DNA from: Acidobacteriota bacterium
GTDB taxonomy: Bacteria; Acidobacteriota; Blastocatellia; Pyrinomonadales; Pyrinomonadaceae
Direction of reading: 5' to 3'
NCBI GenBank assembly: GCA_003222895.1
Contig: QHXI01000074.1
Coordinates: forward strand, 3,429-44,739
DNA: 41,311 nucleotides
Shown: positions 20,723-28,512 of the stretch, piece by piece
How the letters are laid out: every line of letters begins with the position of its first letter
Position numbering within the stretch: position 1 is the stretch's first letter
Notes under the pieces: generated by a model
Databases searched by the model: none
What the model was told of the DNA's origin: nothing
Seen by the model: the letters and a program-made list of their open reading frames with translations, nothing else
Made by a program: the position numbers and the translations under genes

Positions 20723-22276
20723 TCACTCCCACTCGATGGTGCTCGGTGGTTTCGAGCTGATGTCATAGACCACCCGGTTCACGCCTTTCACTTCGGAAAC
20801 GATTCGGCTCGAGACTCGCGCTAAAATATCTTGGGGTAAACGCGCCCAATCCGCGGTCATTCCATCGACACTGGTGACTGCGCGAATGGCCACGACACGT
20901 TCATAGGTTCGCTCGTCGCCCATGACACCGACGGTTGAGATGGGCAGCAGAACCGCGAATGCTTGCCACACAGATCCATACAATTCACCACGACGCAATT
21001 CTTCATCAAGAATTCGATCGGCAGCGCGAACTATTCGCAGTCGTTCTTCCGTTATGTCTCCGATGATTCGAACTGCCAAACCGGGCCCGGGGAAAGGATG
21101 TCGAGAAAGAATCTCTTCGGGAACGCCAAGCTCGCGGCCGATAATGCGCACTTCGTCTTTGAAAAGCTCGCGCAAAGGTTCGATTAGTTTCAAGTTCATC
21201 TTTTCTGGCAGGCCGCCGACGTTATGATGACTCTTGATCGTAACTGACGGGCCGCGCACGGAAACCGATTCGATCACGTCAGGATACAAAGTTCCCTGCA
21301 CCAGAAAACGGACGTCGCCAATCCGTTTGGCCTCATCTTCAAACACGTCAATGAAGGTTGCGCCGATGATCTTTCGCTTTCTTTCAGGATCGACGACGCC
21401 CTCTAACGCGTCGAGAAATCGAATGCCTGCATCAACCCCATGAATATTCAGCTTCAGGCTCTGTTTCAGCAGCGCCAGCGTAGTTTCAAATTCGCCTTCT
21501 CGGAGAACGCCGTTGTCCACAAAAATACAAGTCTGACGATCGCCGATCGCCCGATGCACTAATGCTGCGGCCACCGATGAATCGACGCCGCCCGACAATC
21601 CGCAAATGACGTGATCGTTTTCGCCTGCCGTTTCACGAATGCGCGCGACCTGTTCTTCGATCGCGGCGGCTGGACTCCAATCACCCTTGCACCCGCAAAT
21701 CTCAAAGACAAAATTTCGCAGGATCTGCCTGCCTAACGGCGTATGCGCGACCTCGGGGTGAAACTGGACGCCATAAAGATTTCGCTCGCGATTCTCGAAA
21801 GCGTTGACCGCGTCATCGGTTTTCGCGGTCATCACAAACCCGCCGGGCAAGCGCGTCACGTGATCGCCGTGGCTTAACCACACGTCAAGTTCCTTCGGCA
21901 GACCGGCGAACAAACGCGTGTCCGGCTCCACGATCGTCAAGCGCGAATAGCCGTACTCGCGACTCTTTGACGGCTGAACTTCGCCGCCCAGCTCGTAGGC
22001 CATCAACTGCAAACCGTAACAGATTCCCAGCACGGGACAATTCGCCTGATCAATTAATTTCCTCTCGACACGGGGCGCGTTCGGGTCATAAACAGACGAT
22101 GGCCCGCCGGAAAGAATCAAGCCGCGCGGTTTATGCGATTGCAGATCGGCTATCGACGTATTGAATGGAAGGATTTCGCAGTAAACCCCGGCTTCACGGA
22201 TTCGACGAGCGATCAGTTGGGTGTACTGCGAACCGAAGTCGAGTATGATTACCCTTTCATGACCGTTAGTTTGCAA
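20723..22276 (-). CDS. guaA: GMP synthase (glutamine-hydrolysing)
   Basis: GuaA converts XMP to GMP using ATP and ammonia from glutamine. The 517-residue protein contains a class I glutamine amidotransferase domain with the nucleophile in [15 protein letters not shown] and the His/Glu pair in [11 protein letters not shown]. Next is the ATP-pyrophosphatase domain with the P-loop [14 protein letters not shown]-terminal dimerisation domain ends in the diagnostic [13 protein letters not shown]. The start appears to be TTG at 22276 ([20 protein letters not shown]), with a G-rich stretch about ten bases upstream. A TATAAT box lies upstream. It diverges from the beta-propeller gene. Confidence 0.97.
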   Translation of the reverse strand: MQTNGHERVIILDFGSQYTQLIARRIREAGVYCEILPFNTSIADLQSHKPRGLILSGGPSSVYDPNAPRVERKLIDQANCPVLGICYGLQLMAYELGGEVQPSKSREYGYSRLTIVEPDTRLFAGLPKELDVWLSHGDHVTRLPGGFVMTAKTDDAVNAFENRERNLYGVQFHPEVAHTPLGRQILRNFVFEICGCKGDWSPAAAIEEQVARIRETAGENDHVICGLSGGVDSSVAAALVHRAIGDRQTCIFVDNGVLREGEFETTLALLKQSLKLNIHGVDAGIRFLDALEGVVDPERKRKIIGATFIDVFEDEAKRIGDVRFLVQGTLYPDVIESVSVRGPSVTIKSHHNVGGLPEKMNLKLIEPLRELFKDEVRIIGRELGVPEEILSRHPFPGPGLAVRIIGDITEERLRIVRAADRILDEELRRGELYGSVWQAFAVLLPISTVGVMGDERTYERVVAIRAVTSVDGMTADWARLPQDILARVSSRIVSEVKGVNRVVYDISSKPPSTIEWE

Positions 22277-22328
22277 AAAAGGAAAACCCCCGAGGTAAGC
22301 TGAACGTCAAAAGCCATTAGAAGTTTGG

Positions 22329-22358
22329 ATTATAGATTTGATATTCGAAAAGCCGCAA
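22329..22358 (-). promoter_or_regulatory. Promoter of guaA in divergent gap
   Basis: On the minus strand a perfect TATAAT (22334-22329) lies 18 bases after a weak -35 box TTGCGG (22358-22353). The guaA TTG is about 53 bases downstream. The same short gap must also hold the start signals of the plus-strand propeller gene, so the two are probably co-influenced. Confidence 0.45.
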
Positions 22359-22387
22359 AGACGATCGCTGAAATCGTAAGGCATTTG

Positions 22388-23512
22388 ATGACCAAGAGCT
22401 TCCTAAACTCCCGCAAACATTTCCGCAGAATTGTATTCGGCAAGCTCTGTTTGCTGTCCCTCCTGGCATCAGTCGTCGCTTTCCCAAATGCAAAAGATGA
22501 TGGATTGGTTCTGTCCCAACCGCTGACGATTGCATGGCGTTATCAAAGCGATCGCACGACGGACCTCACGCCTGCCGCCGATGACAAGACCGCCTTCATT
22601 CCGCTCGGCTCCGGATTACTGCTGGCGCTGAACGCGGCCGATGGAAAGCTGCAATGGAAAGCTGAAACGGGCGGAGAGTTCTCAGCGGCGCCGGTCGTTG
22701 ATGATCGTAGCGTGTATATCGCGACGCAGTACCCAGAGCCGGACGAGAAGCACCTTCATGGTACGGTCCGCGCGATTAGCAAAAGAACGGGCGTCACGCT
22801 GTGGATGCGAACGTTGCCTGCGCCATTAGCGGGTGGCTTGGTGGCGAACGAATTAGGCGTCTTCGGAGGAAGCCGCGACGGACATGTCTATGCGTTCGAC
22901 AAACGTACCGGGCTCTCGTTTTGGGGTAATCAATACGCGGAGCAGTTCAGCGGCCAACCGTTGATTGCGGGAAATGCAGTTTACTTTGGCAGCAGCGTGG
23001 GCACGGTCCGCGCGCTAGATGTGAAGACGGGCAACGTCTTGTGGCAGTACAAAGCACGCGGCCCAATTCAGGGCATCGCGATCAAAGATAACATCGTATA
23101 TTTCGGCTCAGCAGACACAAACGTGTACGCCTTCAGCGAAATTCGACACAAGCTCGTTTGGCATCGCCGCACCGGGGCGGCGGTCCAGGCCGTGACCGCG
23201 ACCAACGATGGCCTGCTCGCATCTTCCCTCGATAACTTCGCATACTTTCTGTCGCTGAATAAAGGATCGCTCGTATGGCGGCGTCAGCTCCCTGGAAGAA
23301 TTTCCGCGCGGCCGCTCACGTCTGCTGATGGTGCATTGTTCACGCCGTTCTCGACCGACTCAGCGATTGTCCTGAATCTGCATGACGGAAAATCCGCGAA
23401 CACGTTGCCGCTGGGTGAAGAAAACAGCAGCGCGGCCGCGCCAATCTCGATCGATAAACTGGTGCTGATTACGACGCCGCACGGACTGCTCGCTTTCAGC
23501 GGGCCGCGATAA
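22388..23512 (+). CDS. Exported PQQ-like beta-propeller repeat protein
   Basis: This 374-residue protein has a basic n-region (TKSFLNSRKHFRRIVFGK), a hydrophobic core (LCLLSLLASVVAF) and a likely cleaved signal. Blades with the PQQ/BamB pattern follow, for example LLLALNAADGKLQWKAETG, then VRAISKRTGVTLWMRTLP, then VYAFDKRTGLSFWGNQY, then VRALDVKTGNVLWQYKARG. Six or seven blades are visible. I chose the ATG at 22388 over a TTG at 22325 because AAGG lies about eight bases upstream and a proper signal peptide results. It may be a BamB-like scaffold or a general binding propeller; no quinone-binding catalytic residues are evident. It converges with pssA. Confidence 0.82.
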   Translation: MTKSFLNSRKHFRRIVFGKLCLLSLLASVVAFPNAKDDGLVLSQPLTIAWRYQSDRTTDLTPAADDKTAFIPLGSGLLLALNAADGKLQWKAETGGEFSAAPVVDDRSVYIATQYPEPDEKHLHGTVRAISKRTGVTLWMRTLPAPLAGGLVANELGVFGGSRDGHVYAFDKRTGLSFWGNQYAEQFSGQPLIAGNAVYFGSSVGTVRALDVKTGNVLWQYKARGPIQGIAIKDNIVYFGSADTNVYAFSEIRHKLVWHRRTGAAVQAVTATNDGLLASSLDNFAYFLSLNKGSLVWRRQLPGRISARPLTSADGALFTPFSTDSAIVLNLHDGKSANTLPLGEENSSAAAPISIDKLVLITTPHGLLAFSGPR

Positions 23513-23541
23513 TAACCGGATTGTGAGCGGAGAGTGAGGGC

Positions 23542-24447
23542 TTAGACTTCGCGCATCTCCCTTTTGTCTGAAGAGCGATGCGTCAGTGAAGTGAGGCCGC
23601 GAGCGAGCAGTCCGTGTAAGATGTATGCCGCGACGAGAATCAGCAGGACCCACTGCGAGTACAAATAGATCAAGCCAACAAGCGCGATTAAGGCAATCAC
23701 CATGCGCGCGTTTCTACGTTCGGGGCCGACTGACTTGAAGGCGGAGAATCTCACGGTGCTGACCATTAATAAACCCAGAAACACCATCAACACCATCATG
23801 ACAATCGCGATTATTTCTGCCCGGTGTGAATAATACTTGAGTGGCACCGGTGCGAAGTGAACGATCGCCGCGACTAAACATCCGGCTGCCGGTATCGGCA
23901 ATCCAACATAGCTCTTCTTATCGACCTTTGGTGTTCCTTCGGCGAGCGGACGCGGACGCGACGCCTGCACATTGAATCGGGCCAGACGGAATCCGCCGCA
24001 AATCACGAACATGAAAGATATGAACCACGCGAATTGGCTGGCGTTGGTCCAACCTTCCAGCGTCGTTCCGTAACCCCAAACGTAAGCCAGGACGGCCGGC
24101 GCTAACCCAAAGGAAACGATGTCAGCCATCGAGTCGAGTTGGATGCCGATCTCGGTGGCTGTCTTTGTCATGCGGGCGATTCTACCGTCGAGAATATCGC
24201 ACACGACAGCCAAACCTATGGCGATGGCCGCTTTGTCCAGCCGCCGAGAGGTGGCGTCCACTTGATCGATACCGAGCCAGCGAAAGGCGCTCATCGTAGT
24301 CATCAACGAATAAAATCCGGCGAGGATATTGAGCGCGGTGAAAAAAGACGGCACGAGATAGACGCCCTTCTTCAGACCCTTGTGGCCTGAAGGCGCGGGC
24401 GCTGGTCCTAAACGCGAAGCCTTCTGTTGTAATCGCGGAAAACTCAA
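23542..24447 (-). CDS. pssA: CDP-diacylglycerol-serine O-phosphatidyltransferase
   Basis: PssA makes phosphatidylserine from CDP-diacylglycerol and serine in the inner membrane. The 301-residue protein has about eight hydrophobic segments and the CDP-alcohol phosphotransferase motif DG-x2-AR-x8-G-x3-D-x3-D, with Asp87, Gly88, Ala91, Arg92, Gly101, Asp105 and Asp109 all present. The C-terminal tail is basic. The apparent start is TTG at 24447, which overlaps the psd TGA by four bases; the upstream AAGG is closer than usual, so a slightly later start is possible. Together with psd it forms the route to phosphatidylethanolamine. Confidence 0.93.
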   Translation of the reverse strand: MSFPRLQQKASRLGPAPAPSGHKGLKKGVYLVPSFFTALNILAGFYSLMTTMSAFRWLGIDQVDATSRRLDKAAIAIGLAVVCDILDGRIARMTKTATEIGIQLDSMADIVSFGLAPAVLAYVWGYGTTLEGWTNASQFAWFISFMFVICGGFRLARFNVQASRPRPLAEGTPKVDKKSYVGLPIPAAGCLVAAIVHFAPVPLKYYSHRAEIIAIVMMVLMVFLGLLMVSTVRFSAFKSVGPERRNARMVIALIALVGLIYLYSQWVLLILVAAYILHGLLARGLTSLTHRSSDKREMREV

Positions 24448-25055
24448 GCCTTAATTTTTCCGATTATCGTTTCGCCGCCGCGAACGTGCATTCCTTCGCT
24501 GACGATTATCTCGACGTGCGGCGGCATCACCAAGTCTGTACGCGAGCCGAACTTTATCATGCCGAAACGTTCCCCGCATTTTACTCTTTCGCCCCGCCGC
24601 TTCCAACAAACAATTCGCCGCGCCAGAATTCCTGCAATCTGTGTACACTTTACCGTCAAGCTGTCGTTTTGAATTATCAGGGTGTTTTGCTCGTTCAGGA
24701 GGCGCGAGTCATCGCGCGTCGCCATCACAAATTTGCCTGATTTATAGGCTACATCGACGATTTCGCCTTCGATCGGAGCGCGGTTGATGTGCACATCGAG
24801 CGGTGATAGAAAGATGCTGACCAACGATTCGGGATTGTCTGCGTCGGCCGGCCGAACGATCGTGACTCGCCCGTCAGCCGGCGCGATAACGATGCCCGGC
24901 TCGAGCGGAATCGAGCGTCGGGGATCACGAAAGAAAAAGGCCATGAACCCCGCCAGAAACAGAAACGGAATTGCGAGCCACCAAAAACCAAAGATGATTG
25001 GGACGATCGCGAGAATGATCGGCACAATCACAAATGGAATCCCGTCACGGATCAT
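24444..25055 (-). CDS. psd: Phosphatidylserine decarboxylase, short proenzyme type
   Basis: Psd decarboxylates phosphatidylserine to phosphatidylethanolamine. This is the short form (203 residues), with two N-terminal hydrophobic helices (residues 6-42) and the motifs IAPADGRV (57-64), LDVHINRAP (86-94) and KFGSRTDL (168-175). Self-cleavage between Gly170 and Ser171 would produce the pyruvoyl group. The ATG at 25055 is only weakly served by AGAG. It overlaps pssA, so the two are translationally coupled. The promoter must lie upstream, because a strong hairpin (25080-25113) abuts the start. Confidence 0.94.
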   Translation of the reverse strand: MIRDGIPFVIVPIILAIVPIIFGFWWLAIPFLFLAGFMAFFFRDPRRSIPLEPGIVIAPADGRVTIVRPADADNPESLVSIFLSPLDVHINRAPIEGEIVDVAYKSGKFVMATRDDSRLLNEQNTLIIQNDSLTVKCTQIAGILARRIVCWKRRGERVKCGERFGMIKFGSRTDLVMPPHVEIIVSEGMHVRGGETIIGKIKA

Positions 25056-25079
25056 TCTGGTTATTCTCTAACAACAAAC

Positions 25080-25113
25080 GCGGGGCGCAACAGCCCATGC
25101 CTGTCGGCCCCGC
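25080..25113 (-). terminator. Strong hairpin just upstream of psd
   Basis: GCGGGGC (25080-25086) pairs with GCCCCGC (25107-25113), and ACAG (90-93) with CTGT (101-104) inside. On the minus strand the stem is followed by GTTTGTTGTTAG, which is moderately U-rich. It could be a second terminator after the ydcH-like gene or an attenuator in the psd-pssA leader. Confidence 0.5.
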
Positions 25114-25128
25114 TCAACAAAATAAATT

Positions 25129-25157
25129 AAAAAGACGCGGCATTCACATGCGGCGTC
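25129..25157 (-). terminator. Rho-independent terminator after the ydcH-like gene
   Basis: On the minus strand GACGC-C-GCAT, a four-base loop and ATGC-C-GCGTC form a nine-pair stem with one C-C mismatch, followed directly by five T. It lies eight bases after the stop of the ydcH-like gene. Confidence 0.8.
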
Positions 25158-25164
25158 AACGAAA

Positions 25165-25404
25165 TTAGTGCGCTGTGCTTGCTTTTTCGGCCTGGAGCAT
25201 CAACGAGTACATCTGGTCTTTTAGAGCAAGCTTCTTTTTCTTTAACGTTACCTCTTCCAACTGTTCCTCATCACTGGGATATGTAAGTGCAGACAATTCA
25301 CTCAAACGCTGTTCGTAACGACCGTGTTCGCGAGCCATCTCCCGAAATTCGGGATTGCTCGTCATCAATTCCTCTTTGAGGTTGTCCGCCTGTGACATGT
25401 CCAT
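25165..25404 (-). CDS. YdcH family protein (DUF465)
   Basis: This 79-residue helical protein matches the DUF465/YdcH family: NPEFREMAREHGRYEQRLSE, then SDEEQLEEVTLKKKKLALKD. It is an antiparallel helical hairpin with the conserved LKK-x-KL-x-LKD motif near the C-terminus. The function of the family is not established; it is small, cytoplasmic and widespread in Gram-negative bacteria. AGGAG lies nine bases before the ATG. A promoter is predicted at 25490-25517 and a terminator directly follows. Readthrough of that terminator would reach psd. Confidence 0.85.
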   Translation of the reverse strand: MDMSQADNLKEELMTSNPEFREMAREHGRYEQRLSELSALTYPSDEEQLEEVTLKKKKLALKDQMYSLMLQAEKASTAH

Positions 25405-25489
25405 ATCTGTAATCTCCTCTCGACTGATTGGGTTGGAAAGAAAGTGCTTGCGGATGAGAATTGCCTGGGGCAGTTCGTCATGCGCGAAT

Positions 25490-25517
25490 GTTATCGCAAG
25501 CCATCAGTCTAAATCAA
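25490..25517 (-). promoter_or_regulatory. Possible promoter of the ydcH-like gene
   Basis: On the minus strand TTGATT (25517-25512), a 16-base spacer and GATAAC (25495-25490) form a moderate sigma70-type match. It lies about 85 bases before the start codon. Confidence 0.4.
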
Positions 25518-25541
25518 GACCAACCTTTGTTCTGACTGGCG

Positions 25542-25611
25542 GTGTTAGAGTACCAACTTTAGTTGGGTTCTCTTCTGGGCGAAATCCCGACTAAAGTCGG
25601 TACTCTAACAC
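25542..25611. repeat. REPIN-like double palindrome with compensatory change
   Basis: Arms of 26 bases at 25542-25567 and 25586-25611 are inverted copies with two differences. Each arm folds alone: CCAAC-TTTA-GTTGG in the left arm, CCGAC-TAAA-GTCGG in the right. The two differences are an A-T pair in one hairpin and a G-C pair in the other, so both hairpins are preserved. This is strong evidence for selection on, or a replicative origin of, the folded unit. Confidence 0.78.
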
Positions 25612-25637
25612 GGCTACCAAGACGATGATCTCGCCTG

Positions 25638-26132
25638 CTAAAGCACCAAACTCATCAGCAAAGCATCTTCCGTCGGCTCGCGATAATATTTCTTCCGCCG
25701 TCCGTCGACTTCAAATCCGCAATGTCGATAAAGCCTTTGCGCGGCTTGATTGCCCGCGCGAACTTCTAACCGCGCAACGGTTGCGCCCCTTTGCTGTGCC
25801 TGGTGCAGCGCGTGCCGCAGAAGCTCTGATCCGATGTGCTGCCCGCGAAATTCCGGCCGTACGGCGACGTTGTTGATGTGGACTTCATCGGCAACAATGC
25901 GAGTAACGATGAAACCCGCGATTTGATATTCATGAAAAGTCGAATCAACTCGGGCTGCCAGCATGATTGATTCCGGCATTGCCTGCAATTCTCTGTGATA
26001 AGCATCCCAGCCCCACGTGCTCAAGTCGCTCATCTGTTCGATCGCGCAAACTTCGAGCAGGTCGTGCTCAACCATTTTGTCAACCGAGATGTTTAGCCCT
26101 GAGCTAATTGCTGCGCGTTCTGTTGTTGCCAT
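25638..26132 (-). CDS. rimI: Ribosomal-protein-alanine N-acetyltransferase
   Basis: RimI-type GNAT enzymes acetylate the N-terminal alanine of ribosomal protein S18, and some acetylate other proteins. The 164-residue protein has the GNAT fold, with DLLEVCAIEQ near the start, HINNVAVRPEFRGQHIGSEL (the R-x-x-G-x-G-like acetyl-CoA loop), then LEVRAGNQAAQRLYRHCGF and RKKYYREPTEDALLM. The frame is open 50 codons further upstream inside tsaB, but that sequence is not GNAT-like. The ATG at 26132 gives a sensible N-terminus and a 40-base overlap with tsaB. The tsaB-rimI pair is a common bacterial arrangement. Confidence 0.88.
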   Translation of the reverse strand: MATTERAAISSGLNISVDKMVEHDLLEVCAIEQMSDLSTWGWDAYHRELQAMPESIMLAARVDSTFHEYQIAGFIVTRIVADEVHINNVAVRPEFRGQHIGSELLRHALHQAQQRGATVARLEVRAGNQAAQRLYRHCGFEVDGRRKKYYREPTEDALLMSLVL

Positions 26133-26872
26133 CGTTCGTTTATCTCTGCGTCGGATGCCCGCACGTAAACCGCTTGCAGGTCGTCCGCATTGACCGACTT
26201 CCCTTCTCGATAATCCTTCAGCGCTAAAGCCGCCACCGAAACCGCGAGAGGTGCCAAGCCGTTTGCGCCGGCGGGCGAGCACACAGACGCCTTCGATGAT
26301 TCAGATTGAAGAAACTCGGAGAGCTTCTCCACACCTTCTCCCGCCCAGCGCACACCTGATTCTCTGGCGTATCGCTCGAACGTTTCTTTCGGGCTAAGAT
26401 GTGCCGCCGCGTCCGCAGCAATCACATCGCCGTCGTTTACCGAAAACATTTGCGCGAAGACTTCGCCCCGGCCAGCCGGCAAGAGCGAAACGATTCGTCC
26501 TTCAACTCGCGTCGCATGCGCAATCGCAGCCAGTGTTGATACGCCCACAATTCGCCGGCCAGTTACAGACGCGAACGCCTTCACAGTTGCCAATCCAATC
26601 CGAAGTCCCGTGAAGCTTCCCGGTCCCACCGCGGCTGCGAAGAGATCTAACTCAGAGAGTTTTGCGCCCGCGTCATTCAGAGCTGATTCGATCATCTCGA
26701 TCAAGTTAGTCGAATGCGAAACGGACGGATCGCCGACGCGCGACGATAAGTAAACTTCGCCTCGCGCGACCGCAACGCTGCCCGCCCGCGTCGCCGTTTC
26801 AATCGCCAGAATGAGCGGCTGGGGTTCCCCGCCTTGCTTCTGAATTTCCTCTGCGCTCTCTGTGGTTAACAT
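26093..26872 (-). CDS. tsaB: tRNA threonylcarbamoyladenosine biosynthesis protein TsaB
   Basis: TsaB is a non-catalytic partner of TsaD in making t6A37 on ANN-decoding tRNAs. The roughly 259-residue protein shows the ASKHA N-terminal motif LILAIETATRAGSVAVARG and GPGSFTGLRIGLATVKAFA. A degenerate second domain lacks the histidine metal site of TsaD. Several starts are possible (TTG at 26905, GTG at 26887, ATG at 26872). I prefer the ATG because the others overlap the divergent pfkA promoter; no good ribosome-binding site is visible for any. The first 20 residues form an extra polar extension. It overlaps rimI. Confidence 0.9.
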   Translation of the reverse strand: MLTTESAEEIQKQGGEPQPLILAIETATRAGSVAVARGEVYLSSRVGDPSVSHSTNLIEMIESALNDAGAKLSELDLFAAAVGPGSFTGLRIGLATVKAFASVTGRRIVGVSTLAAIAHATRVEGRIVSLLPAGRGEVFAQMFSVNDGDVIAADAAAHLSPKETFERYARESGVRWAGEGVEKLSEFLQSESSKASVCSPAGANGLAPLAVSVAALALKDYREGKSVNADDLQAVYVRASDAEINERWQQQNAQQLAQG

Positions 26873-26880
26873 TTGTTCGT

Positions 26881-26909
26881 TTGACACATCCGAACCGCCG
26901 CGCAATGAT
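26881..26909 (+). promoter_or_regulatory. Promoter of pfkA
   Basis: A consensus TTGACA (26881-26886), a 17-base spacer and AATGAT (26904-26909) precede pfkA. The predicted leader is only about 15 bases and has no Shine-Dalgarno sequence, so translation may start near the transcript end. Confidence 0.55.
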
Positions 26910-26930
26910 CATAAAACACAACTAATCATC

Positions 26931-27962
26931 ATGCGAATTGGAATTCTAACTGCGGGCGGCGATTGTCCGGGCCTAAACGCTGCGATTCGCGCAGTCGTTC
27001 GCTGCGCGTCGTCCGACAACGTCGAAATTCTTGGCATTCGAAACGGCTATCTGGGTTTGTTTGAAAACGATGTCATTCCGCTGACTCGAGCAACAGTTAC
27101 CGGCATCCTACCTCGCGGCGGCACGATTCTGGGCACGTCGCGATTCAATCCGACAAAAGACGAGAACTGCCTGGTTCAATTCAAAGAGAATTGGAAGGTG
27201 CTTGGTCTGGATGGATTGATCGCAGTCGGCGGCGAAGGCTCACTTTCTGCCGCACACGATCTTTGGCATAAGCATGAGCTTAGTTTGGTTGGAATTCCGA
27301 AGACGATCGACAACGACATCTCCGGAACCGATTTTACGTTCGGCTTTGATACCGCGGTTTCCATTGTCACCGACGCGATCGATCGCTTGCATTCGACCGC
27401 TGAGTCGCATCACCGCGTCATGGTCGTCGAAGTCATGGGCCGTCACACTGGCTGGATCGCAGCGTATGGCGGAATCGCCGGCGGGGCTGACGTTGTGCTG
27501 GTGCCCGAACATCCATTTCGCATCTCACACGTTTGCGACTTGCTGGCGCGTCGCAAGAACGACGGGCGTGCCTTTTCGATCATTGTCGTTGCTGAGGATG
27601 CTCACCCGCATCCTGACGAAGCATTCCTGACTGAAGAGCAAACCAACACGATCTATCGCCACCATCGCCTGGGCGGAATCGGCGAAGCTTTGGCCGCGGA
27701 GATCGAACGCTGCACGGACATTCAAACGCGCGTGACGAAGCTCGGCTATGTCCAGCGCGGCGGCTCACCGACTGCGTTTGATCGAATCCTGGCGACGCGC
27801 TTTGGAATTAAGGCCTACGAGATGGTACGCGGAGGGCAGTGGGGTCAAATGGCGGCGCTGCGCGCAAATCGAATTGTGAGTGTTCCCTTAATTGAAGCTA
27901 TCGGAAACCTGAAGCGACTGGACGAAGAAATTTATCGCATAGCAGAAATCTTTTTCGGATGA
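26931..27962 (+). CDS. pfkA: 6-phosphofructokinase, mixed-substrate (group III) type
   Basis: This glycolytic enzyme phosphorylates fructose 6-phosphate. The 343-residue protein has MRIGILTAGGDCPGLNAAIR, GGEGS (residues 100-104), GIPKTIDND (121-129) with catalytic Asp127 and Asp129, then VMGRHTGWIA and GYVQRGGSPTAFDR. Lys124 replaces the glycine of classical ATP-type enzymes and is typical of PPi-type and mixed-substrate enzymes. The glycine after the Glu in GGEGS is retained, which in actinobacterial relatives goes with ATP use over PPi. ATP is therefore the likely donor. The ATG at 26931 is chosen over an upstream one that lies inside tsaB. It is followed by a DinB-like gene, with a small overlap if that gene's first ATG is used. 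Confidence 0.94.
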   Translation: MRIGILTAGGDCPGLNAAIRAVVRCASSDNVEILGIRNGYLGLFENDVIPLTRATVTGILPRGGTILGTSRFNPTKDENCLVQFKENWKVLGLDGLIAVGGEGSLSAAHDLWHKHELSLVGIPKTIDNDISGTDFTFGFDTAVSIVTDAIDRLHSTAESHHRVMVVEVMGRHTGWIAAYGGIAGGADVVLVPEHPFRISHVCDLLARRKNDGRAFSIIVVAEDAHPHPDEAFLTEEQTNTIYRHHRLGGIGEALAAEIERCTDIQTRVTKLGYVQRGGSPTAFDRILATRFGIKAYEMVRGGQWGQMAALRANRIVSVPLIEAIGNLKRLDEEIYRIAEIFFG

Positions 27963-27985
27963 TGCGTCACTGTCGAAGCGAAACA

Positions 27986-28510
27986 ATGATTAATCTTGAC
28001 GAGGTAGTGGCGCTTCTCCAGCGAACGCCGGAGAGTTTATCCGCTTTGCTTTCAGGTCTGCCCAATGTTTGGATTTCGGCCACCGAAGGTGAAGGGACGT
28101 GGTCGCCGTACGACGTCATCGGCCATCTGATTCATGGCGAGCGCACTGATTGGATTCCGCGAGCGCGGCACATTCTTGCGGGCGAGACCAGACCGTTTGA
28201 GCCGTTCGATCGATCAGCCCAGTTTACAGACAGTCAGGGCAAAAGCTTGGGGGAATTGCTTGAGACTTTTTCATCGCTGCGACGTGAGAATGTAGCGACA
28301 TTGTTGGATATGAAGTTGACCGCAGCAGACTTGAGCCGGAGGGGACTACATCCTGAATTAGGCGAGGTCACGCTGGGTCAATTGCTGGCGACATGGGTGG
28401 TGCATGATCTCGATCATGTCGGGCAAATCGCGCGAACCATGGCGAAGGCATCTGGCGATGCGGTGGGACCATGGAGCGCGTATCTCTCAATTCTTCACGA
28501 CCGAAAGTAA
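27986..28510 (+). CDS. DinB superfamily protein (putative metal-dependent)
   Basis: This 174-residue protein is a four-helix-bundle DinB-like protein. Diagnostic stretches are EGEGTWSPYDVIGHLIHGER with the first metal histidine, then RPFEPFDRSAQF, then LHPELGEVTLGQLLATWVVH and HDLDHVGQIARTM with the two further histidines (H-x3-H). The family includes mycothiol- and bacillithiol-dependent enzymes, but the substrate of this subgroup is unknown. The frame can start at 27959, overlapping the pfkA stop, but the ATG at 27986 gives the usual N-terminus. It is probably co-transcribed with pfkA and converges with the C25 protease gene, with two bases between the stops. Confidence 0.85.
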   Translation: MINLDEVVALLQRTPESLSALLSGLPNVWISATEGEGTWSPYDVIGHLIHGERTDWIPRARHILAGETRPFEPFDRSAQFTDSQGKSLGELLETFSSLRRENVATLLDMKLTAADLSRRGLHPELGEVTLGQLLATWVVHDLDHVGQIARTMAKASGDAVGPWSAYLSILHDRK

Positions 28511-28512
28511 AG

